Source: Diogma glabrata
Taxonomy: Eukaryota > Arthropoda > Insecta > Diptera > Cylindrotomidae
Reading direction: 5' to 3'
Length of the DNA: 64,000 bases
Assembly: GCA_963693315.1 (NCBI GenBank)
Contig: CAVNZG010001087.1
Coordinates: 44,402-108,401, forward strand
Part shown: piece after piece, positions 44,747-56,616 of the stretch
How the letters are laid out: each line of letters begins with the position of its first letter
Numbering within the stretch: the stretch's first letter is position 1
Position numbers and translations under genes: made by a program
Notes under the pieces: generated by a model
The model's input: only the letters and a program-made list of their open reading frames with translations
Told to the model about the DNA's origin: nothing
The model's database searches: none

Positions 44747-45914
44747 GGGGGGGTAAGGTATTAAATTTTTAATTGAATGCATAATATTTTGAGAATATTG
44801 TGTCAAAATTTTCAAGTCGATTGGAGCAAAATTGACGAAGTTACGAGTATTTTTAAATTTACTTATGAACGTTTTATACACTGAAAAAAAAATTGAAGTT
44901 CATGACAACCTCATCTCGAAGTTGGCACTTTATTATTCATGCAAAGAAAAATTATTTGCTAACAATTTCACTGTGATTGGGACAACTACACGATAACCTT
45001 TTCCTAACAACAGAATGAGGTTTATTTAAAATATAAAGTGTTATATCCAATATAACAGTAGTTGAATAAAGATAATAACTATTTCCCTGAAAAAAATTTT
45101 CTTTGACCTTACATCATGAATTTTTCATTTTAAAGTTTAAGTATTTGAGATTAATTGAACTATAATTTATTTTCACATAAATATTTCGTGTGATTGTCTC
45201 AACTTCATCGATTTATAATTGTAGAGTTGTTGAAGCAATTTCGTAGTTTGATTCGCCATATGTGACCGCACGGTAAGGTTGAGACAATTGCATTTCGATT
45301 GGAAATAGGACACGTTTTTTTCAGTGTACCAGATTTTTTATTGTTCAAAACTTTAAAGCGTTTTTCCAACAACTCACGTTTTCAAAGTCAGTGCCCCTCA
45401 TAACTTCAAAACTACTACACCGATCTTTTTGAAATTTTAAACACTATTTCTGTACATAATTTACGAGGTAACGCTGGAGAGTTTTTGCAAATTTTGTTAA
45501 TAATTTTTATTTTACAATAACAAATTAGCCGATTTTTTTCGCAAAAAATCGCGTTTTTCCCTTCAAAGTGTTCCAAAAAAGTGAAAAATTAAAATTTCAA
45601 AAAACCCTCCCAGCGTTACCTGGGGAAGACTATTATCTAGCGAATGAATTTTGATTTTTTGATTTCGCATGATCCAGCACCAAGTTATGAGGGGCACCGC
45701 TATTCTACTTTTTTCCGAGACAGGTCCGAATAATTGCTGCCATTGCCGTGTTTTTTAATATTTCTTCCTGAAAATTTTATACAATATTTTTCAAATGTCA
45801 TACTTTAATGTACTATTGGTTTTAATAAAGAGATTTTAACTGTGTCGTCACAAAAAATTCACAAAAACATGCTTTTTTTCGTACGAATTAACCTTAGACC
45901 CCCCCCCCCCCCCC
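44747..45914. mobile_element. TTAA-flanked non-autonomous element with G-rich ends
   Basis: The left end GGGGGGGTAAGGTATTAA and, in complement, the right end poly-G followed by TCTAAGGTTAATTC form short TIRs. TTAA is at 44743-44746 and 45915-45918. A TTAA target with G-rich ends suits piggyBac- or Kolobok-like families, but no protein is present to decide. The centre has an inverted repeat with GTGCCCCTCATAACTT (45395) and AAGTTATGAGGGGCAC (ending about 45699). The right end includes a 16-base C run (45899-45914). Confidence 0.6.
44879..45326. mobile_element. TA-type MITE, 448 bp
   Basis: The ends CACTGAAAAAAAAA and TTTTTTTCAGTG are flanked by TA on both sides (44877-44878 and 45327-45328), the Tc1/mariner hallmark. 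It contains ATTCGCCATATGTGACCGCA and GGTTGAGACAATTGCATTTC. A partial copy in inverse orientation lies at 56341-56615. It is inserted inside the TTAA-flanked element. Confidence 0.85.
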
Positions 45915-46039
45915 TTAAGGTAAAGTTTCTTTTTATAAGACATTTCTAGAGATCAAGATTTGCTTGTAAAAGATCTGGCATTTTATGTTATTTATTTCTT
46001 ATTTATTATTAATAAAAGTTCAAAACAACAGTTATTTAA

Positions 46040-46320
46040 GCTTCCATCGGGAACCATGTAAGGCCGACCTACAGAGTTATATGGGGAAGCTCATTTCCCT
46101 GACCATCAAGGACCGGTTACTGAATAGTGTTCAATCGGCAGACGCACTAATGCGCATCATCTTTGCTAGTGATATCTTGGTGCATTGTTATTGGTATATA
46201 ATATTTCACGTTAACTCATACGTCAATAACAGGGATAACAGTGAGTACGCGGGGTTATCAAACCCGTATATCAAAAAATTTAAAAAAATGAAAATCAACA
46301 AAAACTGATCCTACTTTTAC
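46040..46320 (+). repeat. R2 dispersed repeat fragment
   Basis: AGAGTTATAT, CATCAAGGA, GCTAGTGATATC, TTCACGTTAACTCATACGTC and CAAACCCGTATATCAAAAA occur in R2 order (compare 40930-41200). The fragment ends at ACTGATCCTACTTTTACCAT, matching the R2 terminus. Confidence 0.75.
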
Positions 46321-46439
46321 CATGCGTATTGCCATGCGTATTATTAACAAACATTGACATCTTTTTGATAATCCAAATAAATCCAATAATAATGTTAAAG
46401 CGTGGCATTATGTTAAATTATATTATGCGTTCTAGCCAT

Positions 46440-48245
46440 AAAAATAATAAATCTTTTGGTATTTAAAGTTTTTGTAATTAAAATGGCGTCAAATGCCGTA
46501 TAGAAAAGCAGCAGTTTCCTAGAAATAAAATATTTCACATAAAATTAAAAAAAAACTCATTGTTCAACTTAAAATCTAATCAAATGAAATAAAAAAGTTA
46601 ATTATAAATTTTATCGTAGTACTTTTTCGAAGTCATCGTAAATACCTGTTAATTTTTTTAATCAATTTCCCCACCAACCTCTTCTATACACGAATACATT
46701 TCCTTTTTACCTTTAGCTTTAGATTTAAAATATCTGGAAATAGAACAAAAAGGGTAAAAAACCAGTGCTAAAATTCTTTCGCGTATTTATTTAAATTGAC
46801 TCCCTTCTATAGAACAACACCATTTATCCACCATCCACATATCTGCCTTTTCCACATATCTTTATAAAAACAGCGAGATGCTAATTAAAACCCAAAAATA
46901 AAAACAAAAAAATGGAAAAACTTTTTCTTCGATGTTGCGGGAATTTTTGTTTTTTTCATTTCATTTTTATTTTACTTTTTTTTAATAAGAGATGGAAAAG
47001 GAATTATTATACAACTTTTTTATTCTAACTCTGTATGTTGGAATGTATGTACATCTGTGTCATGGAAATTAAAAAACAAAAAACGAAATGGAAAAGTGTT
47101 GGGATGAGCATAAATAAGTTCCAAGAAGTAGAAAAGGGTTATTTACAAGGATGTACGTTTAAGAAAACTTAAAATGGTTGGTTGGTTACACTTAGTAAGT
47201 AATGTTACAGGATTTTGTTTATATGCTAGTAGGTAAAAATCAAAAACAATATAAGATGGAGTTTTAAAAATTAAAATCGATAAAAACGTTTTGTTGTAAA
47301 TCTTATACATATATAGATGTTCAGCCTTTTCGACAGGTTGGAGCTAAGATGTAAATATTGGTATATAAATTATAGTGAAATATATTTAAGATTTACGATA
47401 GGTACCTTGATTTACAATTACAACAGAACACCGCAAATTGTTTGAAGAGATAGCTGCATTCACGGTAAAGTAAATAATTGTTATATTGATGAACCTAACT
47501 CGTTGACTTTCGGTTAAGTTGAAAGCTGTTTTTGATGGTTCAACAATTTGAGCTGATTTAGGATTAATCTGATGTTCTCTGAGTTAAATCTCGGTTGTTA
47601 GCCATTAGATTACTCAGATTTAGCTCTGGCCATTGTTGAAAAACATTATAAAAGCACTCAGTTACTAATGCCTTATCAAATAATTGATATTGAAGGCAAA
47701 ACAACCAAATAGAGCACAACGACTAAATCATAAAATTTATGTCACAGAAAAATTCAAATAGTTTTTTTTTAATTGGAGAAGCCTTTCGATATCGCATATT
47801 GATGTTGATTTCATAGCCTATATAACAGCGTGATGTAAAAGATGTACTTCTCTTCAATGACTGTGGAATTTTAAGAAACAACAAAAACCATTTTTATACG
47901 TTAGTTTTATGTATATAGGTAATTTTTATACCATAGTTAATTGTTACACCCGTATATACCGGTCTAATAATTTATTTGATTGAATTTTACTAGGGTTTCT
48001 TGAATACGTGCACGTATAAAGTAACCAGCTTCGAGTTATCTTTGAGACCAACAACGTCTATACAGTACAAAGCAAGCCAGCACATTTTCACCGATATCAG
48101 GTCTTCTTAATTTTTGTAAAGCGATGACATTCAACACCCATGGCTTTGCATTCGAGGTTGAAGTCTTTTTTTGTAATTGAGTAATTGAGGGAATTGAGTA
48201 CACGCAAATCTGCAGCTATTTCGTAGATCTTCTAGTTCACCCATC
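46440..48245. other. intergenic AT-rich DNA, no gene seen
   Basis: No coding frame over 60 codons and no paired repeat were found. Confidence 0.5.
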
Positions 48246-49430
48246 CTGTTTTTTTTTATTGGAAGTTAGGCATTAATGAGCTATAAATTAACGTCTCTGA
48301 ATATCCAAAGATACCATGCCAACTAGGATTGGGATTCTAAATTATGTTTTCTTTAGGAATTTATGAACGTTGAGTTTAAAATTTTGAGGATTAAAATTAT
48401 CAGGAATGGACACGCCGGCAAGGAACGCATTTATAAAAAATCGTAGTAAGATCAGAGTTACCAATCAATTTAATAGCTCTAAGCTGCACAGCATCAAAGC
48501 ATTTCATACTTGTTACGTACGCTCCCCCCCAAATATGAGAACAGTACTCCATGCAAGGACGGATAAACGACTTGTAGACCAAAAGAAGCTGTTCGCTATT
48601 GAAAAAATTTTTACAACGTCCTAAAAACCCTAATTTTTGAACAGCGTTTTTAGCTGAGCTAAAAATATGAGAATTCCACTTCATATTATTTTCAACCTCA
48701 ACCCACAGAAGTCTGACAGACTCTTTCTCCACAAGATCTTTCGCATCAAATTTTACAGGAAACGGATTAGGTGAGCATAATCTAGTAAAATGGCAAACCT
48801 GTGTTTTGCTAGCATTAAATTCGACACTGTTTACTAAACCCCAATCCATAATCGTTTTAAGATCAACGTTTAAAGAATTAATTAAGCTTGATCTCGTGTC
48901 ATTAACTGTTGAGGGTGAATATTGATTTGATGATTCGTGAGACGCATGCAGTGTGCTATCATCAGCAAAACCGAAAATAGGATGGACTGTAGAATCCAAC
49001 AAATCATTAATATAGATAAGAAAAAGCGTTGGTGACAAAACGGAACCCTGAGGAACGCCTGCATTAGTTAAAAAGACGTCCGATGATGCGGGTAGAGAAC
49101 TGGTGGTAATTCCTTAGCAAATGTTTTGAGAATAATTGGAGGGATACAATCAGGTCCTTATTAGTATTTATTTGTAAGAGCATTTTCCGAATGACATTTT
49201 AACGAAAAATAATCCGCATCATTTTATAAGAAGCTCTAGGAATTGGTTTAGGTAAAAAATTGATTTCCTTTAATGTAGAATTTATAGAGAAATAATTACC
49301 TAGAAGGTTAGCTTTTTCTTTTGGGTCTACTACTGGAAGGCTCTTTCCGTATAATGCCTCACTCGGTTCATGAAGACCGTAAAGAATATACTTCCAATCA
49401 GATGACGTAAGCTACTAGTCTCCCTAACAA
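48246..49430 (-). pseudogene. LINE copy 1 (5'-truncated, internal deletion in RT)
   Basis: Minus strand: the 3' end with tail AATAAAAAAAA lies at about 48246, and the 3' UTR shares CCTAGTTGGCATGGTATCTT with copies 2 and 3. The C-terminal frame 48400-49038 has SPTLFLIYINDLLDS, the RT catalytic FADDSTLHAS, and KSFIRPCMEYCSHIWGGAY. Further upstream VVDPKEKANLLGNYFS and IRKMLLQINTNK mark the linker before the RT. The blocks between this and GVPQGSVLSPTL (the N-terminal RT motifs) are missing at about 49090. A frameshift truncates the C-terminus relative to copy 3. CR1/Jockey-type affiliation is inferred from the RT and endonuclease style. Confidence 0.88.
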
Positions 49431-49674
49431 TCATTATGCTTGCCATAGTTATCAATTGCGACTCAGCTAATAGGTCCCTTGCGTGTGAATTCAATATTAG
49501 AAGTGCAGGATTAGTTGCGTGCTCCTATAACTCTTCCACTCAATTCTTTTCAGTGTCGTTTAGACCAAAGAACGGGGGCTCGACTGGTAAAACGATCGGC
49601 ATTTTAAAAAACAAACGAACGCGCAATATAGATAAAGAGAAAAACGGATATATCGAAGTTGATATTTATGCTCC

Positions 49675-50094
49675 AAATACATGTGCAGAATTCTGCATGC
49701 GGCGAAATTAGAACATGTTTTGTTATATGAGAGCAATTACATGTAAATTCTACATGCAAAAAAAATCAGCAAGATATCTTTAATCCTAATTTCGCTGCAC
49801 AGAGGCTGTGCTACCTCAATAAAAAAAACACAAACTACTTGAAAACTCAGAAAAAAATGGATGATTTTGACATTTTGTTTGAAAATGTATTATTTTTTTA
49901 TAACTGTTTTTTTTATGACAGTTTTCTTTAAATTGCGACAAATTTCACTTATAACTATTTCATAATACGTAAGAACACGAACTGTCATTGTTCCGAAAAT
50001 TCTGCACATCAATTATATAAAAATTCTACACATCTATTTTAGATGCAGATATGCATGCAGCACTGCGTGCAGACTTTCTGCACATGTATTTTAG
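49675..50094. mobile_element. MITE-like element with ATACATGTGCAGAA ends
   Basis: The left AAATACATGTGCAGAATTCTGCATGC region has an inverse counterpart at 50053-50094 (GCATGCAG...TTTCTGCACATGTATTTT). The interior is AT-rich with further TCTGCACAT motifs. No target duplication was identified. Confidence 0.6.
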
Positions 50095-52067
50095 GCATTA
50101 CACGAATCTACAAAAATCTAAAATAATTATTTAATTTGATTGTAAAAATATTTATTTTTTGCCGTGGGTCACTTATGGAGTTAGCAGATATTTAGCCAAA
50201 TAACAAGGCAAAAAAGCAACGAAAACAACATTTCGACTGGCCTTGGCCCTCAAAGCCATGAGTGAGCCACTAAATTATTTATGGTAACATTTACCTAGTA
50301 TCAAGTAGAATCCATATTTAAAAAAATGTCATGGGTGACTCATGCTTTTATGAAGTAGAATGATCATATAACTTATACGATTTACCCGTGAACTTAAACT
50401 TTGACCTCTATTCAAGGTCAAACGCGCCAGATTAAAGAGTTGGTAAACTGCACTTTTTCTTATCATAGTATTACTAATATAATATGGATACTACTAATAT
50501 ATTCTGAAAATTCTAGGAAAATCGAAGGTATCTAATATCAAAAGTGTCCAACTTTAAAAAAAATTACTCTGAAACAGTGGAAAATATTGTATTGTTTGTT
50601 TTAAAAATAATAAATATGCTTATTCCTTTTAATAATTATTAAGAAAACCACATTGGCAAAAAAGTTAAACTAATCAAACGATATACACAACTGTTATAAA
50701 CTGAAACAGCTTCTTTGAAACATTTAATAAATATCTTTCACTCTTCATTACATACTAAACATATATAGCAACAGTTCTCAACTCATCAAATTCTTTTACT
50801 TAATAAAAAAGTCGAGTATCAATAAAATTTGAATTCAAACTTAAACAAAAATATCGAGTAAAAGAATTTTAATAGAAACCCTTTTCAAAAATAATTTAAA
50901 TTTTTTTTCTTACCCTCATCGTTACCCCATGAAAGCAAAAAAAATACTAGGGTTCTTCTTAACAGTAATACACACAGTTTTCTTTTTTTTATTCATTAAT
51001 AATTTATTCATTTTTTATTACACATTTTATTTTTGAGATCTAACCCTTTGCGAACCATATATTATTTTAATTTTCTAATATTCGTTATTTGTAATAAAAT
51101 ACAATATATTCCGAGGTTCTATTCAAAATTAAATTGAAAAGTGTTAGATGCTAAAGTTCTAGAGTATAAATAAAATTAACGAGAAATCAAGCACACCACA
51201 TATATGTGTACCCATCGGTTTTTTTAAAGTTCACAATCGAGTCCCTGGATTGATTTTTGTATAATATTATTTTACATAACAGAAAAACACATAAATTGAA
51301 CAATAGAATGAAATTATAAAAAAAAATCGAATAAATTATTTAAAAATAATAAATAAAAAACAAAAACAAATTTACGTATGTATACGCAAATATCAACCAT
51401 CCATCCCCTAACATTAAAACCTTAACGAAAGGAGTAAAGAAAAAAAATCCCAAACAACAACATATATGTATCTAAAATTGTGACAGATAACAAAGTACAT
51501 TGATATAGAAAAAATAAATTAATGATTCGTTTTGCAAATTTTTTTTTGCAATTTTATTTTAAAAGGTGGAAGAATAAACATGACACCATCCTATTGTTCT
51601 GGTTTTTACTTACTGTGTTACCAAAAAAACAGAAGAAGAATTTTTCCAACAACAAATGAATTCAATTAGATTTTGATTTATACTTTTTTTATTTCAAAAT
51701 TCGCGATTTAGAATATTTTTGGAATGCTTAATGGTTTTTTGATCCCACTTGTGATCGAGACGATAAATATATTCTATTTTTTTCATTCCTGATTGTTTAC
51801 AGTAAGTAAAATGTTAATGTAAGAAATTGTAGTTTCGACAGTTTAGTAAGTTACGAAATCCAAATTTTTAATTTGATGTTTGGATAACAAGAAAATTCGA
51901 CATTGTAGTGGGTCATATAAACTTAAGAGTATAGATTTCATAAGACACTGTCATTGTTCATTAAGAGCTGGTAACTTCTACAAATTTCTTTATACAACAA
52001 CGAATTTAGAACGATGGTCCAGAGTCTTAGTTTGTAGACATGCAAGGACATTTCTAATAAAAAAAAA
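50095..52067. other. intergenic AT-rich DNA, no gene seen
   Basis: No recognisable coding frame. A frame from 51880 that ends in the short dispersed repeat below (contains LERWSRVLVCRHARTFLI) is uncertain and could be LINE-derived. Confidence 0.45.
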
Positions 52068-52159
52068 GTCCAAGCGGCACGTATATCCGCTAGAAATAGG
52101 TAGATTTCGAGATCAGACAGTTTTGTGTGCCAGTAGAATCTGATGTATCAGATTAGTTT
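52068..52159 (+). repeat. short dispersed repeat, partner of 19009-19099
   Basis: GTCCAAGCGGCACGTATATC and the following bases through GATGTATCAGATTAGT are shared with 19009-19099 at roughly 85-90%. Confidence 0.7.
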
Positions 52160-52478
52160 AAACAAAACAAACTAATTTCAAACAGATATCGAACAAATTT
52201 TAAAAAGAAAATTAGCTACCTACAAGCAAAATTATATCTTTCCAATTTTGCAACAAACAAATATCAAATCTACCACAGAACATGTGTGTGACAATTTATG
52301 ACACAAACCTACTCTATATCATACGTCGTGCAATTGCTGCAAAATATCAAAATAGTTTATTTCTAAGAAAAAAAAAATTAATTTCTTCTATTCAAATCTT
52401 TTATTTTTTTGACTGTTATAAGGTTGACATTGACTGTTATATGGTTTTTGGAAATTGTAGTTGGGGATTGTTGCAAAC

Positions 52479-53376
52479 TTTTTTGTTGAAGCCAACAAGT
52501 CAAAAACCTCTATCTGCAGAGGTTTATATTTATAAGAAACGGATTAAAATGTTTCCACAGATTCTAAATTTATGAAGATTTTAAAAATATTAGTATCCAA
52601 AGGGCCGTTAAAACGGATTAAAAAAAACACTTTTTTTTCTAGTATAAAGCTTATAGTTCCTTAACCATGTGTCAGATTTTTCTGATTTACGAACTTGTCC
52701 AAGATATTAACAAAACACACATTTTTAAAAAAGGTTTTTTGATCTGGCTCTACAAATGCAACCGTGAGAGCGCCGGTTGATTCAAACGCATTTTGTGTTT
52801 TGCAAGCTTTTTTGTTGGAGCCGCTCACTCAGAAACCTCCAACTGCAGAGGTTTTTTTTTGAAAGAAACTGATTAAAAAGGTATCAAAAATTCTAAATTT
52901 ATGAAGCTTTTAAAAATATTAGAATCCAAACGGCCGTTATAACGGATCTAAAACACACAGTTTTTTCTAGTATAAGGCCTCTAGTTTCTTAACCCTGTGT
53001 TGGATTAGGCTGATTTACGAACTTGTCCAAGATATTAATAAAACGCACATTTTTAGAAAAAGTTTTTTGATCTGGCCTTACAAATGCGACCGTGAGTGCC
53101 GGTTGTTTCAAAAAAAAAATTTTTTTTGCAAACTTTTTTGTTGAAGCCGCTCACTCAGGAACCTCTAACTGCAGAGGTCTTTTTTTAAAACAAATTGATA
53201 AAAAAGATTCCAAAAATTCTAAATTTGTTAAATTTTTTGAAATATTAGTATCCAAACGGCCGTTATAACGGTTTTAAAAAATCAATTTTTTTCAGAAAAA
53301 AGCCTCTCTAGTTTCTTAACCACGTGTCGGATTTTGCTGATTCACGAACTTGTCCAAGATATTATTAGAACACACC
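52479..53376 (+). repeat. satellite-like tandem array, about 327-bp units
   Basis: Three units begin with TTTTTTGTTG at 52479, 52808 and 53134 (periods 329 and 326). Shared landmarks are AACTGCAGAGGT, CGGCCGTTATAACGG, ACGAACTTGTCCAAGATATT and ATCTGGC...CAAATGC.ACCGTGAG. The third unit is incomplete. The units contain two small palindromes (CTGCAG and CGGCCGTTATAACGG). A frame at 52282-52575 overlaps unit 1 and is not called. Confidence 0.92.
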
Positions 53377-53997
53377 TTCCTTTCAACATTTAGTTCCTGT
53401 CCTCTAACTTGGCAAAACGAAATAGATGAAAAACGTGATCTTACAGGTGAAAAAGTCGAAATGTGAACTTGACCATTTTTGATTTTTCGGAAACTTGGCA
53501 TATAAGTAGTATGGACAAAATAAAAAATACTACTTATTTTACAATGTTTTTAAAGCGCATAGTTTGAGCATAGGGAGCACCCCAACATGCATGAAAAATG
53601 AAAATTCTACCAATCCGATATAACTTTGAAATTAAATTGCTCAAGAACGGCTATACCGATTTCATAAAACTTTTCTTGTTTGATGGGTGATTAGTTGATC
53701 GTTTGAAAAAAAATTAATTAATTGTTTTTGTAATTAATTTTAACATTAAAATATTTAAAAAACTCTTTTAAATATGGCGCAACGGTCGAAGATCAATTGG
53801 TATTTAACTATTTTTTTGTAAAACAGTTCTATCCTTATTCTAAAATATTCCAACTTTTCAAAGAGACATTCCTATTTACTTTGTGTTCTTGAGATATTTA
53901 ATTTTAAAGGTTTAAGTCTGATTAAAAATTTTACTTTTTCATAATTTTTTCAAACAACTTCCATTAACAAAAAATTTTAACTTCAATTAAATTTTAA
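53377..53997. other. intergenic AT-rich DNA, no gene seen
   Basis: No supported features apart from the start of the repeat shared with 27641-27731. Confidence 0.5.
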
Positions 53998-54090
53998 CTT
54001 TTTTCTATGCGAACAGTCAATTCACTAGTGAAAAAGAATAACAAATTATAGTTGCTATGGTTTTTCATATTATTTTACAAAGTATTTTAA

Positions 54091-56234
54091 GCTTCGGTCT
54101 GGGTTAAGGATTTTGATATAGTTTTCGGCAAAAAACTTTTATTGGGGCATGGTTTTTAGTTTTGGGCAGCGATGTGTATCGTTTTTGTTAAAGTACATGT
54201 ATTTTTTATCTCTGTTTAGATATGTATTACAATATTAACACGAAACATCAATACGTGGTTGGAAAATTATAACAGATCATATATTAACATCATTTAGTGA
54301 AAAGATTATACAATCAGCAAACTACTCAAAACCTCTCCATTTAGCGTTTCGAGAAAATATTTCAAAATCACAAATTCATATTTCTTTCAAAATTCCAAAA
54401 ATATTGTAAAAATTATAATATAAAATAAAATATAAAATAAAATAATATAAAATCGAAAATTCAAAATTTTCAAACAAAATTCTAAAAATATTTCAAAAAT
54501 TATTACAAAATCAAAGATTAAAACTTTTTTCAAAAACTCTAAAAATATTGCATAAATTATAACAAAATCAAAAATTGTAACTTTTTCCAAAATTATAAAA
54601 ATTATAATAAAATCAAAAATTTAAAATTTTTCATAATTCTAAAAATATTCCAAAAATTCTTACAAAATCAAAAATTGAAACTGTTTCAAAATTTCAAAAA
54701 TATTTCAAAAACTATAACAAATTCAAAAGTTTTCATGTTCAAAACAAACAGCTAAATTTTTTTTTCCAAAAAATTATCTAAAAAAATAAATGAAATCATT
54801 TTTTTGACACACTTGACAATATTTTTTGACAAACTTATAATGCAATAAAATTCTCAAGAAAAATAATTTCATGTTCACTATACATTTCATTTCATTCAAA
54901 TAACTAATTTTATTTTTTTCTAAAACAATAAATGAAAATCACTTGACATTATTTTTTTGACTAACTTATAATTCTCAATCATAATAATAAAATTTCATGT
55001 CGTACAAATAATTAATGTTATTTTCCAAAAAATTGGCTAAAAAATCAAAAAAAATCTTTCTTTTGACACACTTTACAACATTTGTTTGACAAACTTATAA
55101 TGGCATAATTCTCAATAATAATAATAAAATTTCATATCAAATAAATAATTAATTTTATTTTTTTCCAAAAAATTGGGTAAAAAACAAATAAAATTTTTGT
55201 TTTTAACACACTTGACAACATTTTTTTTGACAAACTTATAATGCACTAATCTAGATTTTGGTCTCACATACCAATCCCGACCATCAAGATTCCTCCAAAT
55301 TCAATGTTCCTACTCGTAATCACTTAAAATAGGGGCATGGAGGGATCAGTTTTTATTGTTTTGAACATTTTTTATTTTTGATCTACGGGTGTGACAATCC
55401 CGCGTAGTCCAGTCCCTGCTATTGACATACGAATTAACGTGAGATATCACATACCACTGGCAATAGCAGTGAGATACCACTAGCCAAGATGACATCTTAG
55501 GGGGGGTGGCGGATGAACTGTATTCAGTCAACGGTGGCACCCTCAATCTTTACTGTGAAAAAATCCTTGATGATGAGACGCTATTGCTTCCTTGAAGAAA
55601 CGAGCCTTCATATAACTATGTGTGGGCTTTAATCTTCAAGAAAGACGGTGCGTCACAGGATCAAGGAATATGCAACCAGCTGGATTATTGGCAACTACAT
55701 TTTTGTTTTGTTTCAGCAAATTTTTGTTTAGTTATCTATTCTTTAACTAAAAGTATAAAAAAACAGAAAAGGAAAGATTTACGTCCATCAACACCTTTGA
55801 ACGTATGTTGTTGTGGGACCTTGGTCTTAAAAGATTTTTATGAGTTATTGTGACACATATTGTAATTCCTACTACACAACACATTTTACAAAAAAAAAAA
55901 TGAACGTTTTTTAAGCAAAAAATATGCAAATTTCCTTGTTTTGACACACTTGACGATTTTTGACACACTTTCAGTACAGTTATCGAACACATGGTCCTTT
56001 TGGCTCTTCCTATTGAGTAAACCTATTTTAAGAAAAAAAAATTTTTGAAATCCGTCCAGCGGTTTTCTAGATTTCGTAGGTTGTGACGGCCGGACGGCCG
56101 GCCGACAAACATGCATACATTTTTTTTTTGCTGTTTTAGAATCAGTAGGTCCTTAAACGTCGAGAAATACCAAAAAAGTGTTGGTAAAAATTTCCCTTTT
56201 GGCTCATGAATGTAATAGTTAGGTAGACCAAAGT
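54091..56234 (-). repeat. R1 dispersed repeat, copy C, interrupted by R2
   Basis: It begins GCTTCGGTCTGGG directly after a sequence homologous to 27641-27731 and ends AGACCAAAGT. Internal order is as in copy D: AAAATTCTAAAAATATT-type units, then the GACACACTTGACAA tandem, then GC-rich GACGGCCGGACGGCCGG (about 56087-56103). Between CACTTAAAAT (55330) and TGAACGTTTTTTAAGC (55901) an R2 copy is inserted. Confidence 0.85.
55331..55901 (-). repeat. R2 dispersed repeat, complete copy inserted in R1
   Basis: Flanking R1 sequence is continuous across the insertion, so both ends are defined: AGGGGCATGGAGGGATCAGT (left) and ACACATTTTACAAAAAAAAA (right). The target site AAAAT is probably duplicated. 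The core TGATCTACGGGTGTGACAAT ... GCTATTGACATACGAATTAA ... CACTGGCAATAGCAGTGAGA is at 55374-55476. The two-ended definition, poly-A-like right end and lack of TIRs make a SINE- or LINE-derived origin possible, but no family is recognised. Confidence 0.88.
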
Positions 56235-56340
56235 ATTTTTATCTATACAAATTTTTCAAAGCAAAGGAATGAGCTAACGTAAGACAAACAAAAATTAATG
56301 CTGTAAAAAAAATTTCTACAAGAATACGCATTAAAACCTA

Positions 56341-56615
56341 CATTGAAAAAACCAGTTTTATTTCTAATCGAAATGCAGTTGTCTCAACCTCGCTGTGGGC
56401 GGATATGGCGAATCAAAATCCAATATTATTTTAACAACTGTACAGGAACAAAACGGTGTAGGTGAGGCAATCCCAAGTATAAAGTGAAGGTAAAATTCAA
56501 AGTTAAATTAATTTAAAATACTTTTGAAATGAAAAATTGATAATATAAGGACAAAGTAAATTTTTTTCATGGAAATAGTTACTAGTTTTATTCTGAATAG
56601 TTTAGTAAACGTATT
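56341..56615. mobile_element. partial copy of the 44879-45326 MITE
   Basis: CATTGAAAAAACC, ATCGAAATGCAGTTGTCTCA, GATATGGCGAATCAAA and GGAAATAGTTA match the inverse of 45060-45326. The far end is missing where LINE copy 2's 3' end begins (about 56617), which suggests the LINE inserted into or next to it. Confidence 0.75.
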
Positions 56616-56616
56616 T

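Larger units (their letters stand above)
44413..46439. mobile_element. TIR element with about 90-bp ends, outermost level of a nest
   Basis: Left 44413-44505 (TAAGAACG.ATGATATAATTTAACATA...GGATTTATTTGGATTATCAA) recurs in inverse orientation at about 46352-46439. The arms are roughly 90% identical. No target duplication was resolved and no transposase is visible. The interior carries the TTAA-flanked element 44747-45914 and an R2 fragment at about 46040-46320. Confidence 0.7.
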
